Source: an uncultured bacterium
GTDB lineage: Bacteria; Bacillota; Clostridia; Lachnospirales; Lachnospiraceae
Assembly (NCBI GenBank): GCA_947643145.1
Contig: CANRVD010000003.1
Coordinates: forward strand, 59,228-123,227
DNA: 64,000 nucleotides
Reading direction: 5' to 3'
Made by a program: the position numbers and the translations under genes. Below, piece after piece: positions 9,569-18,977 of the stretch. Under the pieces are notes generated by a model, which worked only from the letters and a program-made list of their open reading frames with translations, was not told the DNA's origin and searched no databases. The stretch's first letter is position 1. Each line of letters starts with the position of its first letter.

Positions 9569-11578
9569 TTAAATCTTAAAGCGGCCAATTCGCTCTTTCA
9601 AACTATCCGCACTTGCAGACAACTCCTGTGCATCGTCCAGAACGGCATTACTGCTGTCTGCAATATTATTTGCCTGAATTACCATATTTTCAGAGGTTGC
9701 ATGAATTTCCTCTGTACTTGCCGCCTGCTCCTCAGAAATAGCAGCAACATTTGTTGCAACCTCATCTACTTCTCCAATCTTTGCCATCATTTGCTCAATC
9801 AGGCTGCCAGTAGTATGAATGTCCTCAAAAATTTCATCAAAAGTCCCAAGGGCAGTATCAATCATGGCACTGCTTTCATTAATACTCTTCATGCTCACTT
9901 CTGCCTGCTCTATTGTTTCCTTCACAAGCCTTGTAATTTCACCAATCAACTGTACAATGTTATCAACGGATTCTGTACTATTCTGCGCCAACTTGCCGAT
10001 TTCAGAAGCTACAACAGCAAATCCCCTTCCTGCTTCCCCTGCCCTGGCCGCTTCAATAGATGCATTCAATGACAGCAGATTCGTTTCTTCTGCAATATTT
10101 CCAATTACAGCTACAATATTAGTAATCTCCTCAGAAGCCGTTCCAACCTTATCAATCGCCTCGTCCAGCCTTTGAATTGACTGGCTGATATTATTCATCG
10201 CATCGTTTACCTGACGCATATCACTTTTTCCTTTTTCAGACGCCGAAACGGTCTGATTCATACACTCCTCCACCTTCGTGCTGGTAACTTTTGTATCGGA
10301 AACCACCATAGCAAGTGAGGTTGCGTTATCTGCAATTTCAGAAATCGACTCTGATAACTGGTCTACTGTATTGTTCAACTCCTGCATGGACTGCGCCTGA
10401 ATCTTTGCAATACCATTCATATCACCCGAAAGACCATTTGTCGCATCTGACTGGCTGGACACTTTTTCTGAAATGTCCTGTATCTCATGAAGCATTCCCC
10501 GAATCGAAAGAATAAACTGCTCCACGCTCCTTCCCATCTTTCCAATTTCATCGCGTCCTCTGGCATTTACATCTACTGTAAAATCACCATCTGCCATAGT
10601 TGTAATCGTTTTGGTCAGACCGCGTACCGGCTTAACAACCATATGTATAATCCGCTCAACCGCTATAAACAGGACAATTAGAAAAACAACTGCAATAATA
10701 ATCATATTTGTCCGCAGGTTATTAACATCTGCATAAATAATTTCGCTTGGAACGAAAGACACCAGTATCCAGTCTGTACCAGATACCGTCTCAAAACTGG
10801 TCAGATTACCAGCGATAGAACATTGCGAATAGTCCCTGTCTGCAAGCCGTTTTGCTACTCCTGCCATAAAAGTATCTTTATTGGAAGTTTCCAGTTTTGT
10901 GGAAATAAGGGAGGAATCACGGTGTGCCAGAATGGTCCTGTCACGTGAGTCAACCAGAAACGCTTCCGCATCGTCCATTTTTACAAAAGAATTAACAATT
11001 GTAGTAATGCGCTGCAATGAAACATCAGCTGATAATATCCTGATTTGCTCTCCGCCGTCATTGATAATGGCAGATGCACTAACCTAATTCGTACCATCTG
11101 CACTCTGGTATGCTGTTCCATAGCGCATATTAACACGCGTCAGACCTTCCTTGTACCATGTCGCATTTTTTGCATCTGAAAAAGTTCTGTCTGACGCTGA
11201 GGCTTTTACTACATTTCCTTCCATATCAGCAATATACAACCCCTCTGGATAATCTGCATTATATCCATAGTAAGCATCTACTATTTTCTGCAGGTCCCCA
11301 TCCGCAGGTTTTGTCTGCTCAATCGTCCTCTTCGCCATAGAAAAAGATGCCAGATTTTTATCAAGCCATGCAGCAATATTGGCAGACTGATAGCCAATGG
11401 AAGAATCCAGCAGACCGATTGCATTCTTATATATCATCTTGCTTGAAATAGAATATGATAAAACAATCATTGCAATAATCAATATTGTAATAATTGGAAT
11501 GACTGTTCCGATTATCTTTGTCTTAATCGAGCCAGAGCCTTTTTCCTGCTTCCTTTTTTGTTTTTCTTGTTTTTTCAT
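9569..11578 (-). pseudogene. methyl-accepting chemotaxis protein (dCache-HAMP-MCPsignal) interrupted by one in-frame TAG
   Basis: ORFs 11084-11578 and 9569-11017 are in the same frame; TAG at 11084-11086 flanked by continuous homologous-looking protein ...[30 protein letters not shown]...; MCP hairpin [21 protein letters not shown]. Confidence 0.8.
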
Positions 11579-11748
11579 AACCTTCCCCCAATCTGTGCAA
11601 TTCTACCAAAATTGCACTCTAATATTATTATTTTACTAGGATTTATCACAAAATACAATGACTATTTTCCAAACTACTATAGTCTAATTTCCTATTCTGT
11701 GTTATATTGTATAAAGTGATGCTGGGGTCAAAAGATTCATTGTGGGAA

Positions 11749-11845
11749 GTGTGAATGAAAAAACCATTCACACAGGAAGAAACACCTGCAAAACAGGTTT
11801 GCTGCAAAGCAGCATTCTTCCTCTGTTTGTGCCAGCAAAGCTGGC
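11749..11845 (+). promoter_or_regulatory. multi-hairpin leader upstream of sir2
   Basis: GTGTGAATG/CATTCACAC; GGAAGAA...TTCTTCC enclosing ACCTG/CAGGT and GCTGC/GCAGC; GCCAGC/GCTGGC. Confidence 0.6.
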
Positions 11846-11866
11846 ATGATTGAAAGGGTGAAATAT

Positions 11867-12586
11867 ATGGAAGAACAAATTCAAAAATTAGCTGATTTAG
11901 TTAAGAAAAGTGAGCATATTGTATTTTTTGGCGGTGCCGGTGTCAGTACCGAAAGCGGCATTCCTGATTTCAGGAGCGTAGACGGTCTGTATCATCAAAA
12001 ATACGACTATCCGCCGGAAACAATTCTCAGCCATTCCTTTTTCCTGCAAAGAACAAAGGAATTTTATGAGTTCTACAGGGATAAAATGTTATATCTGGAT
12101 GCCAAACCAAATATTACACATAAAAAACTGGCACAGTGGGAAACGGAAGGAAAACTGGAAGGCATTGTCACTCAAAATATAGATGGTCTCCACCAACTTG
12201 CAGGCAACCAAAAGGTCTTTGAACTGCATGGCTCCATCCACCGGAATTACTGTACAAAATGCCACACTGCTTTTTCTATCGATTCGGTTATTCACTCCGA
12301 CGGAATCCCGCACTGTGACTGCGGCGGTATTATCAAGCCGGATGTGGTGCTTTATGAGGAAGGATTAAATGACGACACTGTGAGTGGTGCAATTCGGGCC
12401 ATTCAAAATGCAGATTTACTGATTGTAGGCGGAACCTCACTGTCTGTTTATCCTGCCGCCGGGATGCTGCAGTATTTTACCGGTGATACGCTTGCTTTAA
12501 TCAACAAATCTGCCACCCCATATGATTCCAATGCTGATATTTTGATTCAAAAAGGGCTTGGCGAGGTTTTTGGGCAGCTTCCATAA
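11867..12586 (+). CDS. NAD-dependent protein deacetylase, Sir2 family
   Basis: FFGGAGVSTESGIPDFRS, TQNIDGLHQLAG, zinc Cys CTKCH...CDCGG; start at SD-proximal ATG 11867. Confidence 0.94.
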   Translation: MEEQIQKLADLVKKSEHIVFFGGAGVSTESGIPDFRSVDGLYHQKYDYPPETILSHSFFLQRTKEFYEFYRDKMLYLDAKPNITHKKLAQWETEGKLEGIVTQNIDGLHQLAGNQKVFELHGSIHRNYCTKCHTAFSIDSVIHSDGIPHCDCGGIIKPDVVLYEEGLNDDTVSGAIRAIQNADLLIVGGTSLSVYPAAGMLQYFTGDTLALINKSATPYDSNADILIQKGLGEVFGQLP

Positions 12587-12639
12587 CAATATCTATTGAA
12601 ACTTGTAATTTTTCACATAGCGAACAACGTTCGCATTGC

Positions 12640-12704
12640 AGTTTTGTGTCCGCGCGCTGCCTGACACAAAATTGCTTTTATGCAATAAGCAGCGCAGAAA
12701 AGGA
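12640..12704 (+). promoter_or_regulatory. structured leader, pseudoknot family copy A (upstream of TSCPD gene)
   Basis: P1 12642-12650/12663-12671, 12-nt loop, loop GCGCTGC 12654-12660 complementary to GCAGCGC 12689-12695. Confidence 0.6.
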
Positions 12705-12711
12705 GGATTTC

Positions 12712-12972
12712 ATGAACTACTCATATAAAACAAAAGGCACCTGTTCGCAGTTGATTCAATTTGATTTAGAAGGTGATATTGTACACAATATCCACTTCAT
12801 TGGCGGCTGCAACGGCAACACCCAAGGCGTGGCAGCACTTTGCGAAGGACTGACCGTAGAACAGATTGAAGGACGGCTCAAAGGAATTCAATGTGGTAAG
12901 CGCGGAACTTCCTGCGTTGACCAGTTGGCAACTGCTGTCCGTGAAGCACTGGAATCTGTTGTACAATCATAA
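12712..12972 (+). CDS. TSCPD domain-containing protein (TIGR03905-like)
   Basis: TKGTCSQLIQFDLEG...HFIGGCNGNTQGV...CGKRGTSCVDQLA; AGGAGG SD before 12712. Confidence 0.88.
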   Translation: MNYSYKTKGTCSQLIQFDLEGDIVHNIHFIGGCNGNTQGVAALCEGLTVEQIEGRLKGIQCGKRGTSCVDQLATAVREALESVVQS

Positions 12973-13011
12973 AAAAATAACGGATATTGCATCTTATTAC
13001 TAAGGTGATAG

Positions 13012-13115
13012 TAAGGGGCTGTCGGGAAATAGGAATTTTCAACAAGATATGGTGTTTTATTATCTCATAGATACCAATATCTAGAATGAAAAATTTATTT
13101 CCCGACAGCCCCTTA
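13012..13115. mobile_element. MITE-like palindromic element, 104 bp
   Basis: Perfect 20-bp terminal inverted repeats TAAGGGGCTGTCGGGAAATA...TATTTCCCGACAGCCCCTTA, partially self-complementary interior, no ORF. Confidence 0.6.
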
Positions 13116-13134
13116 ACGAAGCCGATATGCTTTT

Positions 13135-14943
13135 TTATCGGAAGAAATCCCATAAACTTCCACCATTATTTCCATATGGTGAGCTATCTCTGCCATTATT
13201 TCCCGAATTATCTTCCTCACTGCTGTCTGATTCACCGCTCTGGCTGCTGCCATCTGACACATTATCAAGAGCCTCCTTGCCTTGTAACGTTACTGTCACT
13301 TTCTTTTCCTCATAATTGCCATTGTTGCTCCGTTTCAGCGTTATCTCAATCTTTGTTCCTTTACGATAGCTGTTGACCTTCTCACGCAGACTTTCCATCG
13401 TTGTAACTTCCATTTTATTTACTGCGGTAATAACATCATTTACCTTAATGCCCGCCTTTTCTGCGGCACTACCCTTTCCAACCTTAGCGACATAGACACC
13501 ATACGGCACATTATAGGCAACTGCTTCCTGTGATACCGGAAGCCCGGATATTCCAAGATATCCCATTTCGTCTTCCGTCAGTTCTTCCCGGTTCATCAAC
13601 TCATCAATAATAGGAATGGCCACAGAAATCGGAATAGCATATCCAACACCTTCAACCGTAGAATCTGCAATCTTAGCCGAATTAATTCCAACGACCTGCC
13701 CCTGCATATTCAGCAGTGCACCACCGCTATTACCCGGATTGATTGCTGCATCCGTCTGGATTGCTTTAATCTTATTTCCAGCGCTTCCATTTTCAGATGA
13801 CTCTGTAATTTCCCGGTCCTTTGCACTGATATAGCCAACGGTTACAGACTGGCCATATCCCAAAGCATTTCCAATTGCAATAACCATCTCTCCGACCTTT
13901 GCCTGCTCGGAATCCCCAAGGTCTGCAATCTTAATCTTTTCCATAGTGCTTTTCTTAACATCTGACACTTTAACTGCAATCACTGCCAAATCATTCGAAG
14001 AATCTGCGCCTTTTTTCGTCGCTTCATAAATTTCCCCATCAATAAACTGAACAGAAATTGTCTTAGCTTTATCAATTACATGATTGTTTGTTGCAATCAA
14101 AAGCTCCTTATCATTCTGACCAACAATAAAACCGCTGCCGCAGCTTGTTGTGTCTCTTCCCTGATAATACTGCCCAAACAAGTCATAGTAATCTGTTCCC
14201 TGCGTCGTACTGGTAATTGCTACAACCGCAGGCATACTCTGTTCTGCAATTGCAGAAACATCAGACACCACCTGCTTATTTGCCGTACCGTTATTAGTCC
14301 TGGGGGTTGCTGTAGCAGCCGGAGCATTATCTGTTGTCCTACCAAGCTGTACATTTTCTGTTCTGCCTGTACTGCCAAAAATCCTTTGGGTAGCATAATC
14401 TACTAGATTAAAGCAAATACTGGCAACGATGCCAAAGACAACCGCACAAGCTATCGTAATCAGAAATTTTTTCCCTGTTGAAGAACCGCCTTTCTTTGGT
14501 ACATTCCCATTGGTATTCCGATACCCATTATTCTGGTATGATCCATTTTGATATTGGTTGTTATAGTAGTTATTATTGTTTTGATAACTGCCATTTTGAT
14601 AATTATTATTATTTTGCCATCCGCCATTCTGATCGCTGCTTCCCTGATAGGTATCACTCTGCTGTCCGGCATTCTGATAGCCTGAACTATCACTTTGATA
14701 ATAGTTATCCTGACTATTCTTCCAAGTGTCCTGTCCAACACTGTCCGATGACTCTTCACTCTCTGCCGTACTCTGCTGGTTTTGACTGGCATAGTAGTCG
14801 CCAGAGTGTGTACTCTCGCCTTCACCATCCTTATAGGAATAGCGGTATGTCGTCGACTGGCTATTATCCTGATAATCCCCCTCGACAGAATTTCCGTATT
14901 CGCCAGTATATCCTGTATTCTTTTCTTCTTTATTCTCTTCCAT
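13135..14943 (-). CDS. HtrA/DegP-like membrane-anchored serine protease with PDZ domain
   Basis: Asn/Gln/Tyr-rich cytoplasmic N-term, one TM, TNNHVID / NDLAVIAV / NPGNSGGAL catalytic motifs, PDZ. Confidence 0.93.
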   Translation of the reverse strand: MEENKEEKNTGYTGEYGNSVEGDYQDNSQSTTYRYSYKDGEGESTHSGDYYASQNQQSTAESEESSDSVGQDTWKNSQDNYYQSDSSGYQNAGQQSDTYQGSSDQNGGWQNNNNYQNGSYQNNNNYYNNQYQNGSYQNNGYRNTNGNVPKKGGSSTGKKFLITIACAVVFGIVASICFNLVDYATQRIFGSTGRTENVQLGRTTDNAPAATATPRTNNGTANKQVVSDVSAIAEQSMPAVVAITSTTQGTDYYDLFGQYYQGRDTTSCGSGFIVGQNDKELLIATNNHVIDKAKTISVQFIDGEIYEATKKGADSSNDLAVIAVKVSDVKKSTMEKIKIADLGDSEQAKVGEMVIAIGNALGYGQSVTVGYISAKDREITESSENGSAGNKIKAIQTDAAINPGNSGGALLNMQGQVVGINSAKIADSTVEGVGYAIPISVAIPIIDELMNREELTEDEMGYLGISGLPVSQEAVAYNVPYGVYVAKVGKGSAAEKAGIKVNDVITAVNKMEVTTMESLREKVNSYRKGTKIEITLKRSNNGNYEEKKVTVTLQGKEALDNVSDGSSQSGESDSSEEDNSGNNGRDSSPYGNNGGSLWDFFR

Positions 14944-15200
14944 CTGATAACCTCCTCTTGTCCATTATCTGCCTGTTTTCAGAAACGAAACTAAATCATT
15001 ACTGCGATACTAGTGTAACAATGAAATGTGTAAAAGCTGTGAAAACTTCTTTAAGTTTTTCTTTTCTAAAATAGCAGAATGAAAAAACAAAATCAATATT
15101 GCGCATTTAATCGGGAAACTATATAATAGATTTTTGATAATAGAATCTGGTTTTTGATTCTATTATGTATTCGCAAATACATTGGAACATTCCAACTGGC

Positions 15201-15260
15201 TTGTGTCTTTGCACTGCTTTGCACAAACCGGTTTTCGTGCAGAGCAGTGCAGAAATGAGG
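15201..15260 (+). promoter_or_regulatory. structured leader, pseudoknot family copy B (upstream of sugar transferase)
   Basis: P1 15201-15206/15221-15226, loop GCACTGC 15211-15217 complementary to GCAGTGC 15244-15250. Confidence 0.6.
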
Positions 15261-15266
15261 AAAAAA

Positions 15267-16697
15267 TTGATTAAAGAAAACCAAAAACTATTAAACTTCC
15301 TGCGGCTTGTAGTGGATGCCCTGATTATCGCATTCTCCTACCTTCTCGCATTTGATTTACGTTTTGATGATACCAGAAGCCCACTCATAAAGCATGGCAT
15401 TATTGCCGCACCAATTGGCTACTTCCGTACACCGGAGGATTACTATTCCTTATTAATCCTGTTAATTCCCTGCTATCTTATTTTATACCGAATGATGGGA
15501 ATGTATGACCCAAAACGTACTGCAGGACGCCGTTCGGAACTTTGGGGATTGATAAAAGCTAACGCATTTGGCCTTATTTACTGTGTTGCAGTCCTGTACT
15601 TAATCAAAGAACCAGATTTTGCCCGTCTGTTTTTAGTAATTTTTGCTACGACGAACCTAACATTAGACTATATTTTCCGATTAATTGTAATGCGTATCCT
15701 AAAGCAGATGCGACGCTCTGGCATGAATCTAAAACACATTCTTCTGGTTGGTTATAGCCGTACGGCTGAAGGCTATATTGACAGGCTGCGTGTCCATCCT
15801 GAGTGGGGCTATAAGGTACATGGGATTTTGGATGACAGCCATGCCGTTGGCGACTCTTACCGCCAGATAAATATAATTGGCAGCATTGCTGCATTAGAAA
15901 AGCTTCTTGCAACCAATGAGTTTGATGAAATTGCCATCACACTTAGTATTGATGAATTTGCCAAACTGGAGCGCATTGTGGCTGTCTGCGAAAAATCCGG
16001 TGTCCACACAAAATTTATTCCTGACTACAACCATATTATTCCAACCAAACCTTATACAGAGGATTTGGACGGACTTCCGGTTATTCATGTACGCCACGTG
16101 CCGCTGAGCAGTTCTTTTAACAACATCATCAAGCGTACGGTAGATATTTTTGGTTCACTGGTTGCCATTATCCTTTTTTCCATTCCAATGATAATTGTAG
16201 CATGTATCGTTAAAATCACTTCACCGGGACCGCTTATTTTTAAGCAGACGCGTATCGGCCTCCATAACCGCGAATTTCAAATGTATAAATTCCGCTCTAT
16301 GCGTGTGCAGACGGAAAAGGAAGAAAAGAAAGCATGGACTACCCAGAATGACCCACGTGTTACCCCAATTGGGAAATTTATGCGAAAAACGAATATAGAT
16401 GAGCTTCCACAGCTTTTTAATGTCTTAAAGGGTGATATGAGCATGGTGGGACCGCGTCCGGAGCGCCCATACTTTGTGGACAAATTTAAAGAGGACATTC
16501 CACGCTATATGATTAAACATCAGGTTCGTCCGGGCATGACCGGCTGGGCGCAGGTAAATGGTTATCGCGGTGATACCTCCATTACCAAGCGAATCCAGTG
16601 TGATTTATACTATGTGGAGAACTGGACGCTTCTGTTGGATTTCAAAATATTGTTCCTGACATTCTTTGGAAGAAGTGTTAATAAAAATGCATATTAA
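15267..16697 (+). CDS. undecaprenyl-phosphate glucose/galactose phosphotransferase (exopolysaccharide sugar transferase)
   Basis: CoA-binding-like domain plus FKQTRIGLHNREFQMYKFRSM...KTNIDELPQLFNVLKGDMSMVGPRPERPYF; start proposed as TTG 15267 (SD GAGG 15257-15260) or ATG 15255. Confidence 0.9.
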   Translation: MIKENQKLLNFLRLVVDALIIAFSYLLAFDLRFDDTRSPLIKHGIIAAPIGYFRTPEDYYSLLILLIPCYLILYRMMGMYDPKRTAGRRSELWGLIKANAFGLIYCVAVLYLIKEPDFARLFLVIFATTNLTLDYIFRLIVMRILKQMRRSGMNLKHILLVGYSRTAEGYIDRLRVHPEWGYKVHGILDDSHAVGDSYRQINIIGSIAALEKLLATNEFDEIAITLSIDEFAKLERIVAVCEKSGVHTKFIPDYNHIIPTKPYTEDLDGLPVIHVRHVPLSSSFNNIIKRTVDIFGSLVAIILFSIPMIIVACIVKITSPGPLIFKQTRIGLHNREFQMYKFRSMRVQTEKEEKKAWTTQNDPRVTPIGKFMRKTNIDELPQLFNVLKGDMSMVGPRPERPYFVDKFKEDIPRYMIKHQVRPGMTGWAQVNGYRGDTSITKRIQCDLYYVENWTLLLDFKILFLTFFGRSVNKNAY

Positions 16698-16699
16698 AG

Positions 16700-18271
16700 G
16701 TGGTGAACAGATTGAAAATAAGAGGCAGATTGATTACAGCATTCCTTATAATGACCATTTTTCCGGTTATTTTAATGCTGATTTGTGTTACTGCTATCTT
16801 AGACAACCAATATAATATCCTGACTGATTCGTATAATATAAAAAAATCTTCTTATGACAGTTCGGATATTATTCTGAACCCAACCAATTTATTTTACAAT
16901 ATTTCCCGCAGAGATTATGAAATTCTCAGCCAGATTATCTCGACAGATGCGCAAAAATTTTTGGATAAGGATTTTTTAGAATCTACCAATCAAAATCTCA
17001 AAAAAAGAGGTACATTTCTAATTGTAGTAAAGGAAAGAAAATACTATTATATTGGTAACACGGAGATTTTCCAAAAAATGTCCGGCCTTCCTCTTCACAG
17101 CACTTATAATGAAAAAACAAACCGGCTCACATTTATTGACCAAAATACCTCTTCTATTATCAAGTCATGTACGTTCTATTTTGCAGATAAAACTTTGGGA
17201 CAAGTATTTCTCGTTACTGATTTTTCAGAAATGCTCCCCCGGCTGGAACACTCCGTAATAGAAATTATTATTGCATTTTTTACTATTTTGCTGATAACCG
17301 GGCTTCTGCTCAACATATGGATTTACCGAAGTATTTTGCGCCCGCTTTCTATTCTCAGACTGGCTACGACACAGATTGGTGATGGAAATTTAAGCCAGCC
17401 AATTCCCCTGACTTCACAGGATGAAATCGGCCAGCTCTGTAAGGATTTTGAAGAAATGCGCATCCGCCTGCAAAAAATGATAGCGGAACAAATCCAGTCA
17501 GAGGAAGAAACCCGCGAAATAATAAGTAGTATTTCCCATGATTTAAAAACACCTGTCACTGCCATAAAAGGATATACAGAAGGCATCTTAGACGGAGTAG
17601 CAGACACACCGGAGAAACAGGCAAAATATCTGCAAACCATTTATAATAAAACCAATGATATTACTTACCTGATTGACGAGCTGGCTGTTTTCTCTAAGGT
17701 CGAACGAAATTCCCTGGCCTACAATTTTGTATCTGTCAATCTGGAAAGTTACTTTGCTGATTGTATTGAAGATATCTCTTTGGATTTGGAATCCAGAAAT
17801 ATGACCGTTGAATACTATAATGCAACAGATAAAGATACCTTTGTTCTAGTCGATACGGAACAATTAAAAAGAGTTCTTAACAATATTTTAGAAAATGCAG
17901 CTAAATATAATGACAAGCCAGCAGGACATATATCCATCCGTGTAGAGGATGTACCAATTCCACCGGCAGCACCGCCTTTGTACCGGCAGCTAAAAGAGGA
18001 CGGTACGGATTTAATTCCAAGGCAGACTCCGGAAGAATTTGTTCAAATACAGATAGAAGATGACGGGCCAGGCATTGCCGCAGCAGATTTAACGCATATT
18101 TTTGACCGTTTTTTCCGTGCAGATATGTCCAGAAATTCTTCCAGGCGCGGAAGCGGTTTGGGGCTTGCTATTGTCAAAAAGATTATCTCTGACCACGGCG
18201 GAAACGTCTGGGCTGAAAGTATCGAAGGCGTAGGAACCAGTTTTTATTTTACACTTAAAAAAACATCATAG
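16700..18271 (+). CDS. sensor histidine kinase (HAMP, HisKA, HATPase_c)
   Basis: SSISHDLKTPVTAIKGYTEG H-box; DDGPGIAAADLTHIFDRFFRAD; GTG start. Confidence 0.94.
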   Translation: MVNRLKIRGRLITAFLIMTIFPVILMLICVTAILDNQYNILTDSYNIKKSSYDSSDIILNPTNLFYNISRRDYEILSQIISTDAQKFLDKDFLESTNQNLKKRGTFLIVVKERKYYYIGNTEIFQKMSGLPLHSTYNEKTNRLTFIDQNTSSIIKSCTFYFADKTLGQVFLVTDFSEMLPRLEHSVIEIIIAFFTILLITGLLLNIWIYRSILRPLSILRLATTQIGDGNLSQPIPLTSQDEIGQLCKDFEEMRIRLQKMIAEQIQSEEETREIISSISHDLKTPVTAIKGYTEGILDGVADTPEKQAKYLQTIYNKTNDITYLIDELAVFSKVERNSLAYNFVSVNLESYFADCIEDISLDLESRNMTVEYYNATDKDTFVLVDTEQLKRVLNNILENAAKYNDKPAGHISIRVEDVPIPPAAPPLYRQLKEDGTDLIPRQTPEEFVQIQIEDDGPGIAAADLTHIFDRFFRADMSRNSSRRGSGLGLAIVKKIISDHGGNVWAESIEGVGTSFYFTLKKTS

Positions 18272-18287
18272 AACAGGAGAATACATA

Positions 18288-18977
18288 ATGAGCACAATAT
18301 TAATTATTGAGGATGAAACCTCCATTGCAGAACTTGAAAAAGATTATCTTGAATTAAGCGGTTTTGATGTGATGATAGAAAATGACGGATGCGAAGGAGC
18401 GGCCCATGCATTAAGCGAGGATTTTGACTTAATTATACTGGATTTAATGCTTCCTAACATGGATGGCTTTGAAATCTGCCGTCTTATTCGCGAAAAGAAA
18501 AACACGCCAATTATTATAGTTTCCGCCAAAAAGGATGACATTGACAAAATCCGCGGTCTTGGAATGGGTTCTGATGACTATATCACCAAACCATTCAGCC
18601 CAAGTGAGCTTGTCGCAAGAGTCAAAGCACATCTGGCACGTTATAAACGCCTGACCACATCCAACCTGCCTGAAAACGAAATTATCGAAATCCGCGGCCT
18701 GAAAATCGATAAAACAGCAAGACGTGTTTATGTTAATGGCGTTGAAAAAACCTTTACCACAAAAGAATTTGACCTTTTGACATTTTTAGCAAAACATCCA
18801 AACCATGTCTTCTCCAAAGAAGAACTTTTTAAAGAAATATGGGAAATGGAATCGGTGGGTGATATCGCAACCGTAACGGTACATATTAAGAAAATCCGTG
18901 AAAAAATCGAAAAAACAACCTCTAAGCCACAATATATAGAAACCATATGGGGCGTGGGGTACCGCTTTAAGGTATGA
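18288..18977 (+). CDS. response regulator, OmpR/PhoB family
   Basis: EDE..LILDLMLPNMDG..SAKKDDIDKIRGLGMGSDDYITKPF; winged-helix C-term. Confidence 0.95.
   Translation: MSTILIIEDETSIAELEKDYLELSGFDVMIENDGCEGAAHALSEDFDLIILDLMLPNMDGFEICRLIREKKNTPIIIVSAKKDDIDKIRGLGMGSDDYITKPFSPSELVARVKAHLARYKRLTTSNLPENEIIEIRGLKIDKTARRVYVNGVEKTFTTKEFDLLTFLAKHPNHVFSKEELFKEIWEMESVGDIATVTVHIKKIREKIEKTTSKPQYIETIWGVGYRFKV

Noticed and set aside
9473-10072. 199-aa Cys-rich ORF antisense to the MCP
   Set aside because: Low-complexity antisense translation, no SD or domain.
11084-11086. TAG in MCP as pyrrolysine codon
   Set aside because: No pyl genes in the window and no PYL-type context; mutation or sequencing error is simpler.
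14460-14828. 122-aa Ile/Met-rich ORF in the HtrA N-terminal region
   Set aside because: Alternative-frame reading of the Asn-rich repeat.
15165-15254. N-terminal 30-residue extension of the sugar transferase (MYSQIHWNIPTGLCLCT...)
   Set aside because: This segment coincides with the structured leader and lacks an SD; SD-proximal start at 15267/15255 fits better.
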